A stretch of 20,580 nt of DNA from an uncultured Mycoplasmatota bacterium (GCA_947645535.1 CANSDD010000017.1:1-20580), one strand, 5' to 3'. Counted from the stretch's first letter, positions 8,941 to 16,858 are shown. Notes: generated by a model not told the origin, from the letters alone. Numbers and translations: made by a program.

Positions 8941-11457
8941 ATGGAAGAAATAATAAAAAAAATATATGATTATTCCTTAGAAGAAATTATGGGAGAGAGA
9001 TTTGGTAGATATGCCAAAACCATTATTCAAGATAGAGCATTACCTGATGTTAGAGATGGTCTAAAACCAGTACAAAGAAGAATTCTATATGCTATGTATC
9101 GTGATCACAATACTTACGATAAAGCCTATAAAAAATCAGCAAAAACAGTTGGAAATGTTATGGGGTTCTATCATCCACATGGAGATTTTAGTATCTATGA
9201 AGCATTGGTTCGTATGAGTCAATGGTGGAAACAAAATACAGTCTATGTTGATATGCATGGAAACAATGGTTCTATGGATGGTGATGGGGCAGCTGCTATG
9301 CGTTATACAGAAGCAAGGTTAGCGAAAATCAGTAATGAACTATTAAAAGATATTGATAAAAATACCATTATTTGGGCACCTAACTATGATGATACCTTAA
9401 ATGAACCAACTGTACTTCCAGCAAAATTTCCAAACTTACTTGTTAATGGTTCTAGTGGGATTAGTGCGGGATATGCAACAAATATTCCACCACATAACTT
9501 AGGTGAAATCATTGATGCCACCATTAAAAGAATTGATAGTCCAAACTGTTATTTAGACACTATTTTAGAAATTGTGAAAGGTCCAGACTTTCCAACAGGC
9601 GGAATTGCTAGGGGAAGAAATGGACTATTAGATGCATATAAAACAGGAAAAGGAAAAATCATTGTTCAGTCCAAATATGAAATTGTCAAAAACAAAGGAA
9701 AAGATCAAATTGTTATTAGTGAAATACCATATGAAGTAAATAAAGGAGCATTAGTTAAAAAAATAGATGATATTCGTATTGATAAAAAAATAGATGGAAT
9801 TGCTGAAGTAAGAGATGAATCAGACTTAGAGCATCCAGAAACGATTGTAATTGATTTGAAAAAAGATGCTAATCAAGATTTAATTATCAATTATTTATTA
9901 AAAAATACAGACATGCAAGTATCTTATAATTTTAACATGGTAGCCATTGTGAATCATAGACCAATGACACTGGGTATTTTAGAAATATTAGATGCTTATA
10001 TAGCTCATCAAAGAGAAGTAATTGAGAAAAGAACACAGTTTGATTTAGATACAGCTAAAGCCAGAATGCATATTGTAGAAGGTTTTCTTAAAATGATGTC
10101 CATTTTAGATGAAGTGATTGCAACTATTCGTGCAAGTAAAGATAAACCAGATGCAGTACAAAATTTAGTAAAAAAATTTGACTTTAGTGAACTTCAAGCC
10201 GATGCTATTGTAAAATTACAATTATATCGTTTAACGAATACCGATGTGACAGAATTACAAGAAGAATATGCAAGACTAGAGATGATAGTCAAAGGTTTAG
10301 AAGCAATATTAAGTGATGAAAATCGCCTAAAAGCAGTTATGAAGGAGGAACTTAGAGCAATTAAAAAAGAATATGCAACTCCTAGAAAAACAGAAATTAA
10401 AGATGATATTGTAGAAATAAAGATAGATACCACATCAATGATATCAAAAGAAGATTGTATTGTTGTAATTACCAAAGAAGGGTATGTAAAAAGAGTTACT
10501 ACGAGAAGTTATAGTGCTAGCGATGATGAAACAGCTTTAAAAGAAGGAGACTATGTTATTGGTACTTATGAAATGAATACTTTAGATACGATTCTTTTAT
10601 TTACCGATTTAGGAAATTATTTATATGTTCCTGTTCATGAACTACCTGATTTGAAATGGAAGGAACTTGGAAAACATATTAGTAATATCATAAAAATAGA
10701 GGCTGGAGAAAGTATTATTGCGGGATTTCCTGTTTATGATTTTGGAATAGAAAGTTATATTACAATTTTTACAAAAGATGGAATGGTAAAAAGAAGTAAA
10801 TTATCTGATTTTAAAGTACAGCGTTATTCAAAGCCAATGACAGCTATGAAATTAAAAGAAAATGATAGAGTTGTTAGTGTAACAGATAAAAATGAAAGCG
10901 ATATATTTATTATCACAAAACGAGGATATGGATTACATTATGAAACAATGGAAGTGCCAATAACTGGGGTTAAAGGAAGTGGAGTGAAAGCAATTACTTT
11001 AAAAGAAGATGAAGTAAAGACTGGAATATTATTTGCTCCTGAGGCCCTATATGTGACAATTTTTACTAATAAGAATACAGCGAAAAGAGTAAAATTATCA
11101 GAATTTGAGAAAACAGCTAGAGCAAGAAGAGGAGTACTTGCTGTTCGTGATGTAAAAACAAACCCTTATGAAATATTAAATGCTTTTATTATTGATTCTC
11201 ATACCTTAGTTGGAATTAAAAATAGAGGAGAATTTAACTTTATTAAAACAACAGAGCTTCCTATTGCTGATCGTTATTCAGTAGGAAGTACCATATCAAA
11301 GGAGAAAATTTTAGAAGTATTTCCTATCAATCATCTATATCGAAAAGATACATTAACTATAGAAGAGATTGAAGAACAACAAGAAATTATAGATTTAGAA
11401 AAAGTAGATGAAAAAATAATGACAATCCATGATTTTCTAGATGATTTTAAAGTATAA
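8941..11457 (+). CDS. parC: DNA topoisomerase IV subunit A, with Phe at the quinolone-site Ser
   Basis: Breakage-rejoining subunit (838 residues) of topoisomerase IV, translated 10 bases after parE with a GGGG-containing ribosome site. The N-terminal winged-helix region has the catalytic tyrosine in AAMRYTEARL (Y122) and the QRDR helix. A coiled-coil gate and a C-terminal beta-propeller follow. The propeller has no canonical GyrA box (QRRGGKG), which favours ParC over GyrA. In the QRDR the sequence HPHGDFSIYEALVRMSQ has Phe83 where GyrA/ParC proteins usually have Ser (E. coli GyrA S83, S. aureus ParC S80). The acidic partner E87 is kept. Codon 83 is TTT (9187-9189), one base from TCT. Ser-to-Phe here is a known fluoroquinolone-resistance change in other species. 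Whether it was acquired or is native to this lineage cannot be told from one sequence. Confidence 0.95.
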   Translation: MEEIIKKIYDYSLEEIMGERFGRYAKTIIQDRALPDVRDGLKPVQRRILYAMYRDHNTYDKAYKKSAKTVGNVMGFYHPHGDFSIYEALVRMSQWWKQNTVYVDMHGNNGSMDGDGAAAMRYTEARLAKISNELLKDIDKNTIIWAPNYDDTLNEPTVLPAKFPNLLVNGSSGISAGYATNIPPHNLGEIIDATIKRIDSPNCYLDTILEIVKGPDFPTGGIARGRNGLLDAYKTGKGKIIVQSKYEIVKNKGKDQIVISEIPYEVNKGALVKKIDDIRIDKKIDGIAEVRDESDLEHPETIVIDLKKDANQDLIINYLLKNTDMQVSYNFNMVAIVNHRPMTLGILEILDAYIAHQREVIEKRTQFDLDTAKARMHIVEGFLKMMSILDEVIATIRASKDKPDAVQNLVKKFDFSELQADAIVKLQLYRLTNTDVTELQEEYARLEMIVKGLEAILSDENRLKAVMKEELRAIKKEYATPRKTEIKDDIVEIKIDTTSMISKEDCIVVITKEGYVKRVTTRSYSASDDETALKEGDYVIGTYEMNTLDTILLFTDLGNYLYVPVHELPDLKWKELGKHISNIIKIEAGESIIAGFPVYDFGIESYITIFTKDGMVKRSKLSDFKVQRYSKPMTAMKLKENDRVVSVTDKNESDIFIITKRGYGLHYETMEVPITGVKGSGVKAITLKEDEVKTGILFAPEALYVTIFTNKNTAKRVKLSEFEKTARARRGVLAVRDVKTNPYEILNAFIIDSHTLVGIKNRGEFNFIKTTELPIADRYSVGSTISKEKILEVFPINHLYRKDTLTIEEIEEQQEIIDLEKVDEKIMTIHDFLDDFKV

Positions 11458-11491
11458 GATATTAGGAAATTATTTCTAATATCTTTCTTTT
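11456..11491 (+). terminator. Terminator of the parE-parC operon
   Basis: AAGATATTAG (11456-11465) pairs perfectly with CTAATATCTT (11476-11485) around a 10-base loop. A T-rich tract to 11492 follows. It overlaps the parC stop codon. Confidence 0.85.
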
Positions 11492-11559
11492 TAGGTATGC
11501 TTTTACATTCAAATGAATATATATAAGTAGAACTTTAGGAAAGGAATTGATAAAATACG

Positions 11560-12912
11560 ATGAAAAAGAATATATGGATTTTTCTTTTTGGAATATTCAT
11601 TCTCACAATAGGTACAGTTACTTATTTTAAAATGAATCATAAAGAAGAGATATTAAAACAAATGAGTGGAGTTGTATTATCTATGAATGATGAATATGTC
11701 ATAGTAGAGGACTCTAATAATGTGATGTATAAGTTTAAAGTGGAAGATTTTATTGTAGAAGTAGGAGAAGAAGTAGTTATCAAATATACAGGACTATTAG
11801 ATTCTAATAAAGATGTACAAGATATACAAGTGAAAGATTATATACGATCAGAAAAAAAATCAGTAGCTCCAGAAGAAAATGAATTAGGTATTTTTAAAGA
11901 TTACTATAGTTTTGCAAAAAAGAAATTAGATATAATGACATTAGATGAGAAAATAGCGCAAATTTTACTTGTTCGTTATCCAGCTAGTAATGCAGTAAAT
12001 ACTGTCAAAGAAAAACAATTTGGAGGATATATTTTCTTTGCAACAGATTTTAAAGACAAAACAAAAGCAGAAGTAAAAAGTATGATAAAAGATGTACAAA
12101 ATGTATCTAAAATACCACTATTAACAGCAGTAGATGAAGAAGGTGGAAGTGTAGTTAGAATTAGTTCCAATTCTAAGTTAGTAAGTACTCCATTTAAATC
12201 ACCAAGTGAATTATATAAAGCTGGTGGAATGGATGCGATTAGAAATGATACATTAGATAAAAGTACAGTATTAGCAAATTTAGGAATCAATCTCAATTTA
12301 GCGCCTGTCATAGATGTGACTAAAAATCCAAGTGATTATATGTATTCTAGATCATTACAAGAAGATACAGAAACAACTAGTGAATATGTGAAAACAGTAA
12401 TTACAGCAAGTAAAAACGGTACAGTATCTTATACATTAAAACACTTCCCAGGATATGGAAATAATGCAGATACACATACAGGAAGCTCAACAGATTCAAG
12501 GACATATGAAAGTATACTGAAAAATGATTTACCTCCATTTGAAGCAGGAATAAATGCTGGTGCAGAGGCAGTACTAGTAAATCATAATATCGTTACAAAT
12601 ATTGATTCTTCAAATCCAGCCTCATTATCAATTCCAATTCATAATATATTAAGAGATGATTTAAATTTTACAGGAGTGATTATTACTGATGAACTTTCTA
12701 TGGGAGCAATGGATGGATTATCTAATATCTATGTAAAAGCAATAGAGGCAGGTAATGATTTACTTATTGTAACTGATTATGATAGTGCGATTGATGAAAT
12801 AAAAAAAGCAATAGATGATGGAAGCCTTAGTGAAGATGTAATCAATGATAGAGCGCTTCAAGTTCTTGCTTGGAAATATTATAAAGGTATGATATATGAG
12901 AACCAAAAATAG
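11560..12912 (+). CDS. Membrane-anchored family 3 glycoside hydrolase, NagZ-like
   Basis: Probable beta-N-acetylglucosaminidase acting on peptidoglycan fragments at the outer face of the membrane (450 residues). Residues 5-23 form one hydrophobic helix after MKKN, a signal anchor. Residues about 35-95 look like a small beta-rich domain (GVVLSMNDEYVIVED). The GH3 barrel starts near residue 120. NagZ-type catalytic features are present: KHFPGYG with K294-H295, the D304-T-H306 dyad of ADTHTG (the Asp/His acid-base pair typical of NagZ enzymes), and nucleophile D377 in ITDELSMGA. DEEGG, the substrate-loop motif, is also visible. The ribosome site AAGGA is rather far (14 bases) from the ATG, and I found no convincing promoter in the 100 bases upstream. 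It is complete. A decayed second copy of its last codons lies about 1 kb downstream. Confidence 0.9.
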   Translation: MKKNIWIFLFGIFILTIGTVTYFKMNHKEEILKQMSGVVLSMNDEYVIVEDSNNVMYKFKVEDFIVEVGEEVVIKYTGLLDSNKDVQDIQVKDYIRSEKKSVAPEENELGIFKDYYSFAKKKLDIMTLDEKIAQILLVRYPASNAVNTVKEKQFGGYIFFATDFKDKTKAEVKSMIKDVQNVSKIPLLTAVDEEGGSVVRISSNSKLVSTPFKSPSELYKAGGMDAIRNDTLDKSTVLANLGINLNLAPVIDVTKNPSDYMYSRSLQEDTETTSEYVKTVITASKNGTVSYTLKHFPGYGNNADTHTGSSTDSRTYESILKNDLPPFEAGINAGAEAVLVNHNIVTNIDSSNPASLSIPIHNILRDDLNFTGVIITDELSMGAMDGLSNIYVKAIEAGNDLLIVTDYDSAIDEIKKAIDDGSLSEDVINDRALQVLAWKYYKGMIYENQK

Positions 12913-12940
12913 TTAGAAATAACTATTTTTTTCTTTTTTT
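12905..12940 (+). terminator. Terminator after the GH3 gene
   Basis: AAAAATAGTTA (12905-12915), a GAAA loop and TAACTATTTTT (12920-12930), followed by further T-runs to 12940. It overlaps the stop codon. Confidence 0.9.
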
Positions 12941-13250
12941 CCTGTGCTGTTTGGAACATTTAAGCAAAAGAAATATGTTACAGTTTAAGTTAATATATAA
13001 ATCAAAGAAAGATAGTGCATAAGTGACTGTAATTTTTCATTAGATATGTTACTTATAGATTAAAAATAAAAAAATAACAGATAGGTAAAATCTGTTAAGC
13101 AAATATTAAAAATTTGTAAAAAAGATAGTTTAATTACTACTTTGATAATCATAATTTTTCTACTAATATTATTCTATTAAAAAAATAATAGAAAGTAGAG
13201 CAGGGAGCAAACTTTAATTTTTATGAAAAGATATCAATAATTATAAACAG
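12941..13250. other. Gene-free AT-rich stretch
   Basis: I see no coding sequence in these 310 bases. The only clear structure is the hairpin at 13076-13096, listed separately, which reads as a terminator for the minus strand. Short AT inverted repeats near 13157-13198 are not distinctive. Confidence 0.6.
13064..13096 (-). terminator. Terminator on the minus strand
   Basis: AACAGAT (13076-13082) pairs with ATCTGTT (13090-13096). Reading the minus strand, the stem is followed by a long T-run, seen as A-rich 13064-13074 on the + strand. It lies downstream of the minus-strand phosphatase-like fragment and would have ended that gene's transcript. Confidence 0.65.
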
Positions 13251-13252
13251 TT

Positions 13253-13618
13253 TTAAATGTTTAGTTTTTTTACTAACTTTTTACCTTTTTCCTCATCTTC
13301 ATAAGTTGGAAATAATGTAATTGAAGGCACTATCATTTCTTCTTTAGTAAAACCTCCATGTCCAGCTTTGTGTGGTAAAGATGTAAATTGATAATTGTCA
13401 TTAGCAACTACTGTAATTTCACCACTTGTTTTAGCCATCATTAGTTGATAAATTTGTGGAACAACATTAGGTGAATCACTTAGTAAAGTTTCTTTTTTCC
13501 ATTCTTTTTCACTATAATAATTTGTATCAATTAAATGAAATTTATCATCATAATTTAAAGGATCAGTTCCTTTTAAAATTTGATAATGGTAGTTCCTATA
13601 ATTTCGTAGAACATTTAA
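13253..13618 (-). pseudogene. C-terminal fragment of an alkaline-phosphatase-superfamily-like protein
   Basis: The minus-strand frame ending at 13253 reads about 120 plausible residues and then loses sense near 13610-13620, where good + strand coding sequence begins. No credible start codon is present: the Met codons further upstream lie inside the opposite-strand fragment. The segment has GTDPLNYDDKFHLIDTNYY, then HKAGHGGFTKEEMIVPSI. The HG-x-x-x-x-E-E-M-x-VP pattern resembles the last metal-site region of alkaline phosphatase/phosphodiesterase enzymes. It ends in a lysine-rich tail before the stop. So this is probably the 3' end of a phosphatase-like gene cut off by a rearrangement. The family assignment rests on one motif and is tentative. 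The pseudogene call rests on the missing start and the abrupt change of coding strand. Confidence 0.5.
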
Positions 13619-13920
13619 TTCTAATTGGAGATGCAAGGATTTCATCGGAAGGAGAAGTATGGATAATTGCATCTAAAAATAAGAATTATACTGGAAGAAT
13701 GGCTGAAAGTGACCCAGATTATAATTTAAAAACAAATTTACATGATAAAATATTAAATGAGATTCCTAAGTTTGATACATTATTAAGCTATATTGTAAAT
13801 CATCATTTATTAGATGTCATTATTGAATTTGCACTTTATGATATTCCACTTGGAATAAAGAGCCCATTATCATTTTTGAAATTCGAACATAATACTAAAA
13901 CTCGCTCAATCGTTCCTTAG
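13615..13920 (+). pseudogene. Plus-strand coding fragment of unknown family, lacking a start
   Basis: From about 13615 the + strand reads a protein-like segment of about 100 residues (LILIGDARISSEGEVWIIAS, then KNKNYTGRMAESDPDYNL) up to TAG at 13918. The same frame is open further upstream to 13471, but that part lies opposite the phosphatase-like fragment and looks like its shadow. There is no ribosome site near the change-over. The end of the frame also seems disturbed, because GH3-tail-like sequence starts in another frame at about 13899. I do not recognise the family. It is most likely the remainder of a gene whose 5' end was replaced. Confidence 0.4.
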
Positions 13921-13964
13921 TTTGGAAATATTATAAAGGGTTATTGTATAAAAACCAGGAATAG
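13899..13964 (+). pseudogene. Diverged copy of the GH3 hydrolase C-terminus
   Basis: In the frame ending with TAG at 13962 the codons read SLVWKYYKGLLYKNQE. The intact hydrolase upstream ends LAWKYYKGMIYENQK. Nine of the last 13 residues are identical, and the stop is followed in both cases by a related TAGTTA-containing hairpin. This indicates a second GH3-type gene, or a tandem copy, of which only the tail and its terminator survive. Confidence 0.65.
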
Positions 13965-13970
13965 TTACAG

Positions 13971-13999
13971 AAATAGTTAACATTTTGTTAGCTATTTTT
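13971..13999 (+). terminator. Terminator of the lost GH3 copy
   Basis: AAATAGTTAAC (13971-13981) pairs with GTTAGCTATTT (13987-13997), 11 pairs with one G-U, around an ATTTT loop. The T tail is short. It resembles the terminator of the intact GH3 gene. Confidence 0.6.
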
Positions 14000-14206
14000 G
14001 AATTACAGTTTAGAATAGAATTGCAAAAATCAAGTAGTATATAAAATACTCTATCTGTTTTTATACCAATATTGGTTCATTATTCAAAAGTTTTAATAAT
14101 GCCTCATATAAATTTATACTATTCTTTTTATCTGTGGATATACAATTTTTTATTGTAATATAAATTATTGTTATTTTTAAACTTCTAACAATAAATATAA
14201 TAATAG
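14000..14206. other. Gene-free AT-rich stretch upstream of the radical SAM gene
   Basis: I see no supported gene here. There are small AT hairpins only, such as AGTAT/ATACT near 14034-14050. A short minus-strand frame (about 14074-14201) is open but has no start codon or ribosome site. Confidence 0.5.
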
Positions 14207-14228
14207 TTTAGTAATAGAACGATATTTG

Positions 14229-14237
14229 TGCTATAAT
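14229..14237 (+). promoter_or_regulatory. Extended -10 promoter for the radical SAM gene
   Basis: TGCTATAAT (14229-14237) is a perfect extended -10 element. A weak -35 (TTTAGT, 14207-14212) lies 19 bases further up. The start codon follows 26 bases downstream. Confidence 0.65.
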
Positions 14238-14263
14238 AAATAATTAAGATGAGGAGGAATAAT

Positions 14264-16006
14264 ATGAATTTATCCAAATTAAAATATAAATTTTTCAAAT
14301 TTTATCCTCAAAAATTACCATGCGATACAGAAGGAAAAAGAGTTTTATCTGATATTGACTTCTCAGATATAGATTTAACTCATTTAACAAATCGTGATTT
14401 TGAAAATGTTACAATTAGAAATTGTAATTTTAAAAATTCAGGTTTAAAAATAGATTTTAATAAAATGAGTAATCCATCTCAGACTTTATCTAATGTAATT
14501 TTGGATGAGGGAATCATATTAAGTCCTAATACTATAGTTGACTTAAATACAATAGAATTAAATAAAAATCGTGAATTTACTAGTTATCAAATTATAACTG
14601 CAGTATTAAAAAGTTTGAAAGGAACTTATGGTGAAATAGCAATATTAAGAGAATGTTATCGTAATGATGAAAAAATGTATTTATTGGCGTTTAATAAAAC
14701 ATATAATGAATATATTGAAAATATTAAAATTATAATAGAAGAATTATTAAAAAAACTAGCAGAATTAAGGAAAGAAAATTTACTAACCTTATTAAAAAAA
14801 ATTCAATCTTCTATGGATAATATTTTGGATTTTGCAATATTTTTAATTTCAGCATTTGGTGAAGATGATAAAATTTATATTAAAGACTTGCATTTTACTA
14901 AAGAAGATATAGAAATACTAAAAGATTGGAATATTAGATTTTTCAATAATGGAACAATCATTTTTGATAACTGTACATTTGACATTAGTTATTCAAAAGC
15001 CCAATCAGTATTTGCAAGAAAAAAAATAATCAGTAGCTTATTAAATAATTCAAGATGGGGAGAAACCATATATAAAGATTGTTCATTTACAGATAATTCA
15101 TATTCTAACAATGGAATTAGAAGTATAAAAGGTATAGATTTTAGTTGTAATACTAGTGTTTATATAAAACTAGGAACTGCTTGTAATGGAACGTGTTTTT
15201 TCTGCAAAAATAAAACTGAAAATCCTACAGATACTAATGTTGAAAAAATAACTAGAACACTATGTAGTTCTGATTTAGGATTACATTTAAATCAAATATT
15301 TTTGGGTGGTGGAGAGCCAACTTTATATTTAAAACAAATAAAAAAAATATTATTAGAATATGCAAGACTAATTAAAAAATTAGAATCACCAAAAAAAGAT
15401 ATTTTTATGTTTACTAATGGAAGTGGTAACTGGAAAGAAGCTCAAAAAATATTAGATACAATTCGCCAAGAATCAAATTTTCTTTTAAATTATTATTTTA
15501 TACTTAGTCGACAAGCAATTGATGATGAACAAAATCATAAAATAATGGGAATAAATTATTCACTAGATAATTCAGAATTAAAAAAATTAATAACTATAAA
15601 TAAGCTATTATTTTCTTTAACTTGTAATGAAAGTAATATGAGAGATAATTTTTTAAAGGAATATCTAGAATTTGGTCTTGATTTAGGAGTAAGAAATTTT
15701 ATTATTCAAAATTTAGAAGATAAAACTGAAAGCCCAAATATAAATTCAATTGAAAGACAATTTCAAGAATTAGAAGAAAAATTGATAGTCTCAGGTTACA
15801 GTAGAGTACAGATTGTATCATCGTCATATTATGATTTAAGTTTACTAAAAAAAGATGGCACTTCAGTAGCTTTAAAAAGATATTTTAATCCTATGAAATT
15901 ACAAAGTAATTATAGAATTTGTCCAAAACATTCATTTGATTTAGGCATTGATTCTGATGGAACATTATATAATGATTTTCAAATGCAAAAAATATTAAGA
16001 AAATAA
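14264..16006 (+). CDS. Radical SAM enzyme with pentapeptide-like N-terminal region, substrate unknown
   Basis: Protein of 580 residues in two parts. The radical SAM core starts near residue 300 with C307xxxC311xxC314 (ACNGTCFFCKN), the [4Fe-4S] site that cleaves S-adenosylmethionine, followed by GGGEP at 348-352 for the SAM amino group. The C-terminus has one isolated Cys (YRICPKHSFDLGIDSDGTL) and no SPASM-type cysteine cluster. The first 300 residues are unusual. Residues about 33-65 read as imperfect pentapeptide repeats (DFSDIDL, NRDFENV, RNCNFKNSGL), a helical stretch with coiled-coil character follows, and two more such motifs (FDNCTF, YKDCSF) precede the core. GAGGAGG at 14251-14257 supports the ATG at 14264 over the ATG at 14249. 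No peptide precursor was found beside it. The gene stands alone, between a graveyard and the ylbD block, as recently acquired genes often do. A peptide- or RNA-modifying role is possible but unproven. Confidence 0.9.
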   Translation: MNLSKLKYKFFKFYPQKLPCDTEGKRVLSDIDFSDIDLTHLTNRDFENVTIRNCNFKNSGLKIDFNKMSNPSQTLSNVILDEGIILSPNTIVDLNTIELNKNREFTSYQIITAVLKSLKGTYGEIAILRECYRNDEKMYLLAFNKTYNEYIENIKIIIEELLKKLAELRKENLLTLLKKIQSSMDNILDFAIFLISAFGEDDKIYIKDLHFTKEDIEILKDWNIRFFNNGTIIFDNCTFDISYSKAQSVFARKKIISSLLNNSRWGETIYKDCSFTDNSYSNNGIRSIKGIDFSCNTSVYIKLGTACNGTCFFCKNKTENPTDTNVEKITRTLCSSDLGLHLNQIFLGGGEPTLYLKQIKKILLEYARLIKKLESPKKDIFMFTNGSGNWKEAQKILDTIRQESNFLLNYYFILSRQAIDDEQNHKIMGINYSLDNSELKKLITINKLLFSLTCNESNMRDNFLKEYLEFGLDLGVRNFIIQNLEDKTESPNINSIERQFQELEEKLIVSGYSRVQIVSSSYYDLSLLKKDGTSVALKRYFNPMKLQSNYRICPKHSFDLGIDSDGTLYNDFQMQKILRK

Positions 16007-16086
16007 ACAAAGATTAATTTGCTATCGTCACTATAATATCAATTTGTCAGAAAATTGTATGACTAGATATACTGTAGAAAATAATT

Positions 16087-16095
16087 TGGTATAAT
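16087..16095 (+). promoter_or_regulatory. Extended -10 promoter for ylbD-ylbE
   Basis: TGGTATAAT (16087-16095) is a perfect extended -10 element, 56 bases before the ylbD start. No -35 of good quality lies at the correct distance. The 144 bases between the radical SAM stop and ylbD hold nothing else I can support. Confidence 0.55.
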
Positions 16096-16150
16096 AAAGT
16101 CCTTAGGAAAATTTCTCAAATAATCGCATATACTATTCTAGGTGGTTATT

Positions 16151-16519
16151 ATGGCAAATATAGAAGAATTCAAAGGATTTGTTAAAAAAAATCCCAAATT
16201 AATTAAGTATACAAAAAGCGGAGAGATGAGCTGGCAAAAATTTTATGAATTATATGATTTGTATGGTGAAGATGAAAATACTTGGAAACCATATTTAGGT
16301 ACAGCTGAAGTTGCAGCAGCAAGTACAGCTTTAGGTATTACTAGTTTTGCGGATTTAATGGGATTACTTAAAAATGTTGACTTAGATAGTGTTCAGAATG
16401 GGGTTAGTAGTATTCAAAGAGTACTTAGTGTTGTACAGGACTTAACTGGAAAAGAAGAGAAAACAGAAGTAAAACAAGAATATAAGCCACGTCCACTTTA
16501 TAAGCATTTTGAGGACTAA
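16151..16519 (+). CDS. ylbD: YlbD-like putative coat protein family protein
   Basis: Protein of 122 residues resembling the Bacillus YlbD family (named a putative spore-coat protein there). The diagnostic N-terminus is EEFKGFVKKNPKLIKYTKSG followed by SWQKFYELYDLYGED, close to the family's FKxFVxKHPKLI and WQExYExWxLLGEE pattern. A mid-segment (LLKNVDLDSVQNGVSSIQRV) and a charged tail follow. The ATG at 16151 has AGGTGG about five bases upstream. An in-frame GTG at 16142 sits inside that site, so it is not the start. The stop touches the start codon of ylbE, so the two are surely co-translated. Family membership is clear, but coat function is not implied: I see no evidence here that this organism sporulates. 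Confidence 0.85.
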   Translation: MANIEEFKGFVKKNPKLIKYTKSGEMSWQKFYELYDLYGEDENTWKPYLGTAEVAAASTALGITSFADLMGLLKNVDLDSVQNGVSSIQRVLSVVQDLTGKEEKTEVKQEYKPRPLYKHFED

Positions 16520-16741
16520 ATGACATTAGAGGTTCAATTTGCACTTAAAAATAACCCCTATTTTGGAAGATATATAAGAGAACACTCTGATTGGTATAAA
16601 GTTTTAAATCGTAATCCTAATATGTTATTTCAATTTGAAGAAGAAGTAAAATCATATTATAAATTAAGACCAAGTGACAAACTAAATAAAGCATTAGAAA
16701 CAATAGAAATGTTTGAATCTATCATGTCTACTTTAAAATAA
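16520..16741 (+). CDS. ylbE: YlbE-like protein
   Basis: Protein of 73 residues matching the small YlbE family of Bacilli, whose function is unknown. Typical features are the opening NNPYFGRYIREHSDWYKVLN (family: Phe-Ile-Arg, then Trp-Tyr and an RNP segment), then NRNPNMLFQFEEEVKSYYK. The ATG follows the ylbD stop with no gap. In B. subtilis the order is ylbD-ylbE-ylbF-ylbG-rsmD. Here ylbF and ylbG are absent and rsmD is next, which supports both the identification and a shared ancestry of the block. No signal or membrane segment. Confidence 0.85.
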   Translation: MTLEVQFALKNNPYFGRYIREHSDWYKVLNRNPNMLFQFEEEVKSYYKLRPSDKLNKALETIEMFESIMSTLK

Positions 16742-16761
16742 AAAGAGCACAAGTGCTCTTT
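16742..16761 (+). terminator. Hairpin between ylbE and rsmD
   Basis: AAAGAGCAC (16742-16750) is a perfect inverted repeat with GTGCTCTTT (16753-16761), most likely folding with a CAAG loop. The T-run is only three bases, so it may stop transcription only partly or act as an mRNA stability element before rsmD. Confidence 0.5.
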
Positions 16762-16777
16762 AAAGGGGAGTAATAAT

Positions 16778-16858
16778 ATGTGTGATTTCTCACATTACTA
16801 TCATAAGCAAAAAATGGGAAAATATACGAAAGAAGTGAAGAATTTTGAGAATTATTAG
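16778..16858 (+). CDS. Possible 26-codon leader ORF overlapping rsmD start
   Basis: An ATG at 16778 is preceded by a good ribosome site (AAGGGGAG, 16763-16770). The frame encodes 26 residues (MCDFSHYYHKQKMGKYTKEV, then KNFENY) and stops at 16856, 12 bases inside the rsmD start at 16845. I recognise no family. The ribosome site is better than the one before rsmD, which starts with TTG, so the ORF may feed ribosomes to rsmD by translational coupling. It may equally be a chance frame. Confidence 0.35.
   Translation: MCDFSHYYHKQKMGKYTKEVKNFENY

Noticed and set aside
14074..14201. Minus-strand frame of about 40 codons ending NLYEALLKLLNNEPILV
   Set aside because: It reads plausibly but has no start codon or ribosome site, and low-complexity AT sequence often gives such frames. 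It may be another fragment of the graveyard.
16059..16094. 11-codon frame downstream of the radical SAM gene as a precursor peptide
   Set aside because: No ribosome site, very short, and no leader or modifiable-residue pattern.
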